A DNA stretch of 64,000 bases from Fennellomyces sp. T-0311. Its lineage: Eukaryota > Mucoromycota > Mucoromycetes > Mucorales > Lichtheimiaceae. Shown here one piece after another: positions 46,578 to 56,479 of the stretch. How positions within the stretch are numbered: position 1 is the first letter of the stretch; the number at the start of each line of letters is the position of its first letter. The DNA is taken from NCBI GenBank assembly GCA_025266875.1, contig JALLLT010000045.1, forward strand, positions 62,001 to 126,000. Direction: 5' to 3'. The notes beneath the pieces are model-generated. The model ran no database searches. It was given only the letters and a program-made list of their open reading frames with translations, and had not been told where the DNA came from. The position numbers were made by a program, and so were the translations under genes.

Positions 46578-47942
46578 CTACTCTTGGGATCCATCTGAGC
46601 CGACCATATACGTGGTGGTGCGTTGTTCATAATCCGGTTGAACATGAGAAGGAGGGTGCAACAACCTCTCGTTAGAATAATTTGTTTGTAGAAACTCGCT
46701 TCCGGTACCAGTATAACTTTCACTTGGCGTGTTCATGATCACGGACTGTGAGGATGAAGGGCTTGATAAGGGCTGCTGATGCTGAAGTGGCTGATTTTGT
46801 TGACGCAAGGCACTGGCCACTGCCAAGTCGTCGTATGATGAAGACGAATGTAGTTTGGCGTCACTGGCTTGGTGTTGACTGTAATATTCATAACCACTGC
46901 CTCCTACGAGCGCATTTTCATTGTCATTTTCAGACAGGCCGGTGCGGTATGCGCGTTCCCATGTCTGTGACGGATTTGACAGAGAGAGCATTTGATACTG
47001 GTCGGTATGCGATAACACATTACTAGCTCCGTAGAAACTGCTACTATTTTCTGCAGGCTCGCCGTGGTCATGTTCCTGTTGTTGGTTATTGGAATCCCAA
47101 TCACACATGCCAGGCCTTTGATGCGGAGAACCCAACAGCATCCCTTTGTGTTCCCCATAATATGTGGCTGAAGGCCGAAACAACGGTGTTGTCGAGAGTA
47201 TCACTTGCTGGTGGTGACCCATAGCATAGTACTGATACTGTAAGGCTGAGTCAGCAGTAGTAGGTGGTAAATGATCGGGGATCGCTTGGTCCAGTCCATT
47301 GTCATGTTCCTTTGATGGCGAAGAGGATGATTGCATATTTCGACGTCGTTTAACTTTGCGTTTTTTGCTCTCTTTTTTCCCGTTGCTACTACTTGGAGAT
47401 GATTGTTCTGCGGCAAGAGGTACCGACGGCTCCACGTCATCCCGACGAGACATAGTCGATGCGCGCCTTGCCACAGACGCTGGAGGCGTCGGAACCATGC
47501 TTAAATGGCGATGAGTTGGCAAGGCGGTAACTCTTGGCAGCTTGTCGTCAGGCTTTTTGACAGGAGGAAAGGCATCGATAGTTCCTTGCTTTTCCAACAG
47601 AGACTTGACGTATTTTGAAAGACGTTGTTGAACCTGCTCCTCGTTCTCGTTTTCATAATAAAGGTCGACTCGCATAAGCCGGGCTAGATCAGTGTTCTTA
47701 CTGTTGCAATCCACGTCGTTTGGCAAAATGTCAAGGAATAGTCCGGGTGCAAGCTCGTAACGGGTTGCTGTCCCAGCCTTGTAAATTTCGTTCAAGTCGT
47801 CGGTTGCTTCCTGTGTTAAATTGACCCAGTTACCATTACCGATATAAAGTCGGTAGCGGCGTGATTCCAGTGCTTTCTTTCTTAACATTCTGCTGACAAC
47901 AGTAATAGTGTGCGGTAAGAAAAGTGTTTTCCTCGCGCTCAT
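46578..47942 (-). CDS. Hypothetical 454-residue protein with WWE-like N-terminal region
   Basis: A single uninterrupted frame, unusual among the intron-rich neighbours. Residues about 28-95 (RLYIGNGNWVNLTQEATDDL, YKAGTATRYELAPGLFLDIL, then TDLARLMRV) resemble a WWE domain in spacing: an aromatic, then W, then a small-helix Leu/Ile, then a hydrophobic-Asp strand, then an Arg-rich last strand. Many WWE domains bind ADP-ribose or mediate interactions of ubiquitin ligases. The middle has a basic cluster (KKESKKRKVKRRR), a likely nuclear signal. The rest is Gln/Ser/Tyr-rich low complexity, suggesting a nuclear regulatory protein. TATATATATACA just upstream of the ATG could be a TATA box. The WWE call is by eye and weak. 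Confidence 0.6.
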   Translation of the reverse strand: MSARKTLFLPHTITVVSRMLRKKALESRRYRLYIGNGNWVNLTQEATDDLNEIYKAGTATRYELAPGLFLDILPNDVDCNSKNTDLARLMRVDLYYENENEEQVQQRLSKYVKSLLEKQGTIDAFPPVKKPDDKLPRVTALPTHRHLSMVPTPPASVARRASTMSRRDDVEPSVPLAAEQSSPSSSNGKKESKKRKVKRRRNMQSSSSPSKEHDNGLDQAIPDHLPPTTADSALQYQYYAMGHHQQVILSTTPLFRPSATYYGEHKGMLLGSPHQRPGMCDWDSNNQQQEHDHGEPAENSSSFYGASNVLSHTDQYQMLSLSNPSQTWERAYRTGLSENDNENALVGGSGYEYYSQHQASDAKLHSSSSYDDLAVASALRQQNQPLQHQQPLSSPSSSQSVIMNTPSESYTGTGSEFLQTNYSNERLLHPPSHVQPDYEQRTTTYMVGSDGSQE

Positions 47943-50904
47943 GGGTGGGTATATATATACAGCGGAGTGTTATGCCGGTGATTGTTTATCATTGTAACTG
48001 ACATATGGTAGATATAAAGGAGCTGGTTGCTATCGGAAGCACACCCGCCGTTGCCCTTTCTCTATGTACTAGAACTTATTTCCCGCGAACAGCTCAAATG
48101 TAAAGAAAAACCTGTCTACGAGACTGACCACGTGTACACTTGTTATTGACAACAGATTCAAATTTACGCTGCCGTAGATCCGTGTGCAGCAGTATTACCT
48201 GTTCGAAATTAAAACAAAAAGCATATGTATATGTATCTCTTGAATTCACTTATTATTATTATTTAAGACAAGATGTAAGTAGGAGCGATTCTTTTTAAAG
48301 CGACAAGTACACGCTTCATTGCATGTATAACGATTAACGTCATTTTTGCATAAAATCGACTGATACCTCCATATCTCATGGGAATTATCAGGGATTGAAA
48401 CAGGTTACTCCGTACAGTCTGGCTTTCCACTGGATAACATCATCGGCACCTAACAAAAACATAACATTCTAGGTTAGTATAGCAGAAAATGACATCTCCA
48501 GAAGCTACCAGTTATGCGCAACATCGGAAGTTCGGCACAAAAGCGAGCAAGCTCATTGAAGTTCCCGACATTACGTATAAACTCCATTGAGATTCAAAGG
48601 TGTCCGTCATAATCTGCGTAACATCATAACATACCTGCACAGATGTGGGTTATTTACTTCGGATATCAGAGATAGTCTTCTCGTATTATATATATAATTC
48701 GCTCTGAAGTGAATCAACGGTACAAAGAATGAAGAGAGACTTATAAAATCATCTTTGAAGTTTCGGATATGCTTTATTGAATGCAACGCTCTATGCTTTT
48801 ATATCTTTTTGTGTATTGAATTAGCTATGGCAGTTTAGATAGTGTCTCGTCTTCAGAATTGCCTGATTGGATAGAGGACGTATAGGATCCTTTCCTTTGT
48901 TCTGATCATGCGGATCTTAGGATGTCTTTGACATCCGCCATGCAGTGTAATGACCGCATTGCTATATTGGAGTCAATTCCATGTCCTGTTGAGTTTATCC
49001 CATTCGTTCGTACGGTGTGTTTCTTAATCCGTGTAGACAAGTTACTATGTAATTACACTTCGTGATGATGTTGAACCGATATGTGTTATCCGATAAGAAA
49101 TATCTTCTATTATTATCATCTGTGGTTGTTTCATATTTATACAGCAAGTTTACACAAAAATTAGAGCGACCGTCGATGTTTTTTTCTCTGACAATGTAGA
49201 CTGCTATATACGAGCATTTTATGCCATGGATAAGTCAAATTCTCCTGTCAAGTAGCCCCGAACATTATAGCCAATTTAGTGTCGACATTTTCATGTTATA
49301 TTAATCCCAATGATCATTTCTATCAGTCATTCAAGCTTTTGAAAACTATATAACAAAGTGTACAGAGCAATTGTTAATCCTGAAATACTAGGCAGCTCAG
49401 TTTTAAGAGTGGTTCAGCTACGATGATACGTAAAATAGTTCATCTAATGGTATGTACGTTAGACTCCTTGCTAGAATTACTTTATAAAGCCTGAATGTCT
49501 GTGTAATAGGGGGACTATGTATCCTAGTACGTATACAAGCATGATCAGAAAAAACACGCGATTGCACCTCAATATTCTAGCCACCAACACCGAGAAGAAG
49601 AACCATGGCGGAGGTATAACTTCTTCAGATTCTAACGATAAGTATTTTCTTTGTACCCTTATTTTCATATGGGCAAATATCTGCTTAAAGCAATACTACT
49701 ACATATCCAATCAATTCCATCCAAATGATAGAAATATCTTTGAAGTCATCAACGGTGAATAATGAGACCAGTTACTTATACGAACTTACCATAAGCAAAT
49801 AGAGCAGGGGACCGGATATATGGTAATACCATTGATACGGCTAAAATATGATTTTTCAATGGGTATCATACTCTACAAAGTTTCTTTATAAGTTACCTAC
49901 AAATAAGGGTTAGTAGATGAACTACCCTGGGAGGTCACTCCAAACATGGTCACCAGCAATGTCATCACCTGTGTCGTGGCAAGACGCAGTTTTTTTTGAG
50001 AGAGAGAGACACGTTCAGGGGGAAAATTTCCCCATGCCGAATTTGGACAGAGGCGACCATGCTTGCCTAAGCAGGGCTCAAAATGTGTCGAATACTGAGA
50101 GCAACTAGCTGACGGTGAGGAAGGCTTTCTAGCGTGGAGTTGAAATCTCGTTGAACTGCGTATTGTATGACCTTTCGCCTGTATGTGTTATCTCGCAAAG
50201 TCATATAAATGCTGCAAAAGTATTTACAAATGCATTATTGGCAACCCGGACCTTTCAACTTTCTTTACAACGCACAACTTTGGGCAATGGTTACATTATT
50301 GATAATCGTCCGAACAGCCACAAACTCACGTAAATTTTATTAAAAAGTGATCTTATATAATAAAGTAAGTGTACGTATGTATTTAAACTTGCTGCACATA
50401 GAGGCAACGGTATCGCATTTATTTATCTATAGAGAATCTATTGGTACTATAAATGGGGATGAGGAAATATTCTACTCGGTTACAATTGTTAACTACCTTT
50501 TAGAAGGTATTAAAGTCTTCTGAACATATAATTAAATACCCAACTCATCTTTTCTAACATCTTTATGATCTTATGGAGTATCACTGAACGCCCCTAGTAT
50601 AGCCCATCATAGGCCTCCAGCACCTCTCCATTACTTCACAATATACACCAGTAATCCGAACCGTTGTTGCTGTCTATGTACTCTGAATATACCCAATAGC
50701 CCTTCCGTATATTAACGGTCACTTCTGTTTGCATTATATCGCCTACGTCATTTGAAATACCCATATTGAGCAAAAGTCGAGTACTTAGTATACTTGCCTT
50801 TTTATGTGCTATATGTAAAAAAAAACAAACAAACAGTTTGTGTATAGGACGAATGAGCCATTTTTGTTCAATAAAAATAACTCCAAACTAATGGTATAAC
50901 TATT
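47943..50904. other. Long AT-rich intergenic region
   Basis: No supported gene in nearly 3 kb. It contains the inverted second copy of the 0.35-kb dispersed repeat (48710-49057). Frames such as 49477-49762 and 49917-50333 are short, without motifs or credible splice partners. Confidence 0.5.
48710..49057 (-). repeat. Dispersed 0.35-kb repeat, copy B (inverted relative to copy A)
   Basis: The reverse complement of this segment aligns over its whole length with 10010-10360. Shared blocks include TTGTCTACACGG, CCAATATAGCAATGC, GGCGGATGTCAAAG, CAGAACAAAGGAAAGGATCC, TCTAAACTGCCAT and CATTCAATAAAGCATATCCG. Flanks diverge at the same points in both copies. Just outside copy B, GAAGTG and CACTTC form a short inverted repeat at the two ends, which could make it a MITE-like unit instead of a solo LTR. 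Confidence 0.8.
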
Positions 50905-52440
50905 TCAAAAATACTGGGTAACTGTTGCCATCAGAGCTAAGAAGATAGTCATCCCAAGCAGTCTTTGCAAAGAGTTCGCATTGCTTTCATATTCATTATC
51001 AACTTCTTCCTCAGCGGAGAGGCCGCGTTCATCTTCTTCGGCTGTGTTGCTAATGATCGCTACTGGGTGCTGCCCTTGTGTATATCCAGTAGTGTTGAAA
51101 GAGAACTTGTCACTGACAAATGTGAGCGAATCAGCGGCTAATCCGAGGATGTATTAATCACCATGGTGTTAGGTAGCAACATGAAAAGGAGTAACTCACA
51201 GGCTTTATAAGGCTTGGGATCATTCAAGCAACCATCCATACGCACGGCGGTATAGCCTTCTTCCTCAATCGTCTGGATAATGTAAGGCACGGCTGCCAAA
51301 GACCCGCTGCCAGGTATATCATATTGGACCGAAATAAATGAACCCTTGGCATCGTATGTATCTTTTTGACGTCTGAAGGCGTTTCTGTAAACATCACGAA
51401 TTTTTGCACCCGACTTGTGGAGATAATCCAAACTGTCAAGGTTGTAGTCGACCAGGACAAAACCCAAATCGTTGATAATGTTTTCTGTACGTGTATCCTC
51501 AGGCTCGGAATAATGCAATCGTACGTATTTCGGCGCCACTTGAATAAGTGTCTCGATCATACGCGCGCTGTTAATAACATCTTGGCGAATCTCGTCGTCG
51601 CTAAATGAAGAGCCGTCTTCATGCTTTGGTGCCCGATATGTCATACCGATCAAGTGACCCGCATTATACATATTCTGCACCACCATAGCGTACTGTTGTG
51701 TATAAAGCCTTCTCTTTGATGATTAATGGAAAAGACAAATACGACAAGATATATAAAAAAAAGCTTACCACGTGGTGTTGATGAAAAAGTTACCGCGTAC
51801 TTGAGCATTGTTCAATTGACGGACAATTTTCGCTGTAGCATCGCTTGGACCTTCACTCTAAACGATTTCATCTATCAGGCCTTCATACATTGCTTTGTCA
51901 ATGAACTCACATAAGTAAGGGCGATCTGGCCATGTGTGCGGCAGCCGGTAACTTGGGGAACGGGCGGCATATCGTTGTCTAGAGTGGCTGTCGGCTCTTT
52001 GTATACTGGAAGCTCACCTTTGCCACTATATTGTTAGGACCATTGTTGCTATGATGGACACGTGGCAGATTTTACCTCGCTCCAGTGCTTCTGCTGAGAA
52101 TGGTAGGGATGGCTTTGCGAGAAAAGGGTTTGATTCAGAGGGAGTTACTTTAGTATCCTCTTCGATGTCAACGTCAACGTCGACGTCATCGAGCTCAAAG
52201 TCTTCCAGTGCGGCGGGGTCATATGGGGACCCGTCATCAACCAACATGACCTGGGCAGAAGCCTGAATTTCAGCGTCTGAAACGCTTGCGACCGACTCAG
52301 AGGCGGATGGCGCGCTTTGAGCCAAGGCGGATGTGCCGAGATATGTCCATATTAGAACTATAGGCAAATGAGCACGGGGCGATAGAAAGGTTGGAGAGGG
52401 GCATACTTGAAGCGACAAAACTGTACCCGCGCACTAGCAT
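50905..52440 (-). CDS. Chitin-deacetylase-like (NodB-fold) secreted protein with altered catalytic motifs, probably GPI-anchored
   Basis: The first exon plus intron 52358-52406 gives a signal peptide: MLVRGYSFVASILIWTYLGT then SALA, cleaved before QSAP. A Ser/Asp/Glu-rich linker follows. The polysaccharide-deacetylase domain starts near QIALTY and, after a GTGAGT...TTTAG intron, reads SEGPSDATAKIVRQLNNAQV and GNFFIN. Canonical ALTFDDGPS is thus ALTYSEGPS: both Asp (catalytic base and metal ligand) are replaced. The HTxSH metal motif is replaced in AGHLIGMTYRAP, and RPPY is RLHY. The rest (LVDYNLDSLDY, PGSGSLAAVPYIIQTI, EEGYTAVRMDGC) still follows the chitin deacetylase layout. The C-terminus has a hydrophobic tail (LLGMTIFLALMATVTQYF), typical of GPI attachment. 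Likely a cell-wall protein without deacetylase activity; substrate binding is possible. Confidence 0.8.
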
Positions 52441-52588
52441 GTTTCCGGGAATAAAGTTTCCGTGTTGCTTTGGCGACGAGTGGCTATTTATATGGAATCA
52501 TTTAGTAAGAGAACCAGGTCATCATCGAAATGCAATAAATTTTCCGTTTCAATCTAAGCGAGCAGAAACCCATCTTTATTCGTTATCC

Positions 52589-55500
52589 TCACAAGCTACT
52601 TAGCCGTGCAGCAGCAGCTTGCGAGGCCTTTCTGTACTTCTTCCACAACGGCTCCGAGTCGTCATCGCTGTTAGCATCTACCTCAGGTAGCAGCCCCGTA
52701 TCGCTCGACCACGTGCTCTCGGCTTCGAGATACGCCATGACGAGTGTGTTCAGTAGCTCTGCTTGGGAACCCTCGAGAGAGGCACCTTGCAACTCGCTGA
52801 ACTTGAGCCATCCCTCACGCATTTCATTGAAAAGCGGGTCCGTTGATAGCTTTTCTGGTCCGATGATGGTCTGAGCATATCGCGCGATATCAATGGCATC
52901 TTGCAAACCACGCGTTCTGTACGCCGCTTCTGTTGCCTTGGAGTGTGCGTTGTCGTTCAGGATCTAAGCATGCACAGCATAAGTATGCAGAAAAAGCACT
53001 GACCACAGCCAGCAACTTGCCTTGATGCATTGCTTGCCAAAGCAGAGAATGGACTGTGCGAATCCTAAGCTTTGAATAGTAGGCATCTCAGCGAATATTT
53101 TAGTTTCCACCAGCAAATGGGTCTTCCACTTGGCTTCTTCCTGTTGCGCCTGGATGAAGTATAGCAGCGCGTCCAGATACCGGCTCTTTGCAAATGCATC
53201 AAGCCCGCGGGTGACGACGCGTGTAATGCCAACGAACGAGTCAAACTCACGCCACAGGGCCGCCAGCTGTGGATCGTTCCGCGAGTCCTCCTCCCGGATG
53301 ACAGTGTTCTACCCAAAAGGCGTTACAGAGCGTAGACCCACGGCACAGCCACGCTCAACTTACATTGTTCTCATGGATCTCCGTGTACATAAAGATAAAA
53401 AGCTCCAGTGCAAAGCCGTTGCGAAGTTTTCCAAGGAAGAACTCAAAGCTGCCACAATGTCATTAGCTTGTCAAAATCTGTATGCGTGCTTTGTAAGATA
53501 CGCACCCTTTTATCAATCGGTAGTCGTCTCCGCTGTAGTCCGTGGTAGAAAAGAGTATCAGCTGGACGTAATTGTTCAACTTTTTCTGCAACGTGCTGTC
53601 AGTGCTGCTGGATGGGCTTGGTTGATTATGCATGGGTGGCTGCACGTCTTCCTCGAAGCTGTTGGAGAGAGATGGTTGGGAGTGGCTGCGAGATAAATCG
53701 AACGATCCGCTGTCTGCAGCGAGGTCTTCTTGCATCGCTAACGCATTTTCGCCGACTGCTGTTCCGATTGACACTGCGTCGTCCTCAGAGTCCGAGTGGC
53801 CATTGTCTGAGGGCGTCAGCGGTGGAGAGTCGATGCGTTCTTCGACTATGCCGTCGTTGCTATTGAAAGCACGAATCTCTTCTTCCAGCTCCATGTTGTC
53901 TTGATGTACGAAGTTCTACATATTCCGGTTAGATGGGAGCCAAGCAGTCGGTGTCTCAGCCATACCTGCAGCCCGGGCGGCATGGCGCTTGTCATCACGG
54001 CCCTAGAATAGCTTGGGATATTGCGATCAACGTAGAACACGGCGAACGGGCTGGTGATTTCGCCAAACACCTCATCCTCGTTGGATGGCCGCACAGTCGC
54101 ATCACAGAACCGGAACCACCCACCTTCGTCGTTGGGAACGCTTTGCAGCAGGTTCTGTTCGTCAGGCTCAACCCAGATATACCCCCAGTAATGCCCTGTA
54201 CCGCTCATCCCGTCGTGGTGAAGAATCGCACGCACATCATAGGGCGCTTTTCGGTATTCCGGCCCATCAAACAGGTTGTGGAGTTGGGCTGTGCGCTGCT
54301 TCACCAGCTCTTCTAGTTCTGTGCTACTATGAGTGAAACCATTCTCCATCTTCATTGCTGGCTGTACCTTCTATCCGAGTGGTAATGGCATCCTTGACTT
54401 CGTTCAAAACTGCCTGAAGCGACTCGACGGCCTCGCCTGCGTGGTCCTTAAAGTAGTCCATGGTCTTTGCCAGCACCTCGCGCTTGTCGATGGTGACGAT
54501 TTTGCCTTGCTCGTCGGTCAGCTTGAAATACAATTTAGTCAGACGAAACACGGCATATACGGTGCTCACCAAACAGGTACGTTGTTATTTCTTAGCTTTG
54601 CCATCTGTGCATTGGCTTTATTGATCTCTTCTTTCCATGTCTGCGCTTGACCGTGGCTCGCCAGCACCTTTTCGCGGTTCGTATACAGGTAGCGGTCCAT
54701 GTAGAGCGTCTGGTCCACGCGGAAAGTACTTGCGTTGTTCCCTCTGCTCTTCAATGTCTTGTCTTCCAGCGTGACAACCAGGATTGGCGGCACTCGTTCG
54801 AACGTGGTGATCTTGTTCGCCTTGTCAGAGTCCACCGACGCCTCACCACTACTGATGCTTTCAACATCACTGGCATCGGTGGGCCTACCACTTTCATAAA
54901 CAAGAGGGCCCAGGCATTCGTGGAAGCTGAGCGTCTGCTCGTTGAATCCAAGCGCCAGGTAGAAGATTTCCTCTGTTTCTGTCTCTTGTATGTATTCCAC
55001 GCGCGCACGGAGAGAGAACAGACTATTTAGCACAAAGAGTATTAGCCGCGCATTGCGATCCCCGATCGTCCTTCCGTACCTGCGGAAATCCTCCTCTGCC
55101 TGGCCCAAATCGCGGTGGTCGTCGGCTTTGAGCAGCGTGGTTATCACCATATCGATAAACTCTACGGCGCATCATGAGAACCCCGCCACAAACACTGCGC
55201 GGAAGAGTAAAACGTTACCATCAGCAGAGACATCCTGAGAGCTCCAAGTGTTGGCACTCGCTGTCCTGGGGTTCACTGCTTGCACCACGCCACCCACATT
55301 TCCATACTGCCGTTCCGAATGCTCGAGAAACCCAAAGAGCTTCTGCAGTTCAGCCACAAATTTGACATCATCGGATAACGGTTTCAGTTGCTCGCGGCCG
55401 TCTGTGGGTTGGGTGCTGCTGCTAGACACCGGCTCTCCATTCCCAGTCCAGTAGTATTGAGGCGAACCCCAGGTATTGGCCGTCGGGCGGTACGATAGAA

Positions 55501-56242
55501 CACGGTGCTGGAACATGGTGATATGAAATAATGATAAAACGACGACGGGTGCAAACGGAAAGGTGTATCCAGGTGGGCGCAGGCCGACAGGTCTACAGCC
55601 CCCCCAAAAGTCGTCAGTCCACATCAAACCATCTCGACGATAACATACATGTCCGGTGCAGCCAAGCGATCACACGGGTCGTCGGGGTCGGTCCACCACG
55701 TTAGCGACGGTGTGTTGTGCGTCGGTTTGGATGAGCTCTACATAATCAAAAGTGAGCTTCGAGAGAAGCACCGCACACAGCCCAGACATACTGCGGGCAC
55801 TACGCTCCACATGGATGGATCATACGACGGTGTATTATCGCTGGCGATCTTGCGGTCAAAGTCTTTGACAAGGTGTTGCTCTTGGCTCTTTACTGGCTGC
55901 TCTGGCTGCACTGGCTGTTCGTGGCTGGTGACCGAGAGTGAGGGAGCCGGCGCCATCGCTGGAGAAGGCGGCCCGGTGTCGCTGTCGCTATCGTTGTCGG
56001 CCAGTCCTGAGAAGATATAGTCGGCAGCTCGGCCTACATCGTAGCCGTATCGCTGTCAAAATTGATTGGAACATGAGTTGGCTAAATGCAAGACGGCAAT
56101 CCTTACTGCGAGCGCTTTGATTGCCTGCTTGCGGGTGATGCCCTGGGCCAGTGTTAGCATGCAGTTACAGCAGCCGATCTCTACAGTAATATACCAGATC
56201 TTGCAGCGTTTCAATTGCTTCAATTTCGTCCCGGGAAGTCAT
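52589..56242 (-). CDS. USP-fold ubiquitin-hydrolase-like protein (USP25/28-type) lacking the catalytic cysteine
   Basis: USPs remove ubiquitin from substrates. The start MTSRDEIEAIETLQDLGITR (intron inside) continues RKQAIKALA and YGYDVGRAADYIFSG, a UBA domain. Exons then give SLTWWTDPDDPCDRLAAPDI joined (phase 2) to PVGLRPPGYTFPFAPVV, then LFHITMFQHRVLSYRP. This aligns with the USP box PVGLxNxGNTCxxxxxxQ of USP25/28, but GNTC is GYTF, so no nucleophile is visible. The middle, YGNVGGVVQAV and VPPILVVTLEDKTLK (USP blades), is followed by a coiled segment. The C-terminal His box is kept: HHDGMSGTGHYWGYIWVEP with WFRFCDATV. It ends with a helical region (stop at 52589). At least ten introns. It sits head-to-tail with EF-2 and may act as a ubiquitin-binding pseudo-DUB; exon edges were not all verified. 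Confidence 0.8.
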
Positions 56243-56479
56243 TTAAGGAAGAAGTCGAGTTTCGCGTTGCTTGGCGGTTCATTATTTCCAAAGCCGCTGG
56301 GTGTAACCAAATCGGTATTGTTCTGCAAAAATGAAATGGTAGTCTTTATTGGTTCTATTGTAACCCTTTATCGTGGATGGAAAAGAATATGCATTCGTAG
56401 TAGGGATGGTTTAGGTGAAGGGTGCTCTTGAAGACAAAAGAAAGTGATGTATCTTCTCAGTGTCGCCGAGACGATCCGT

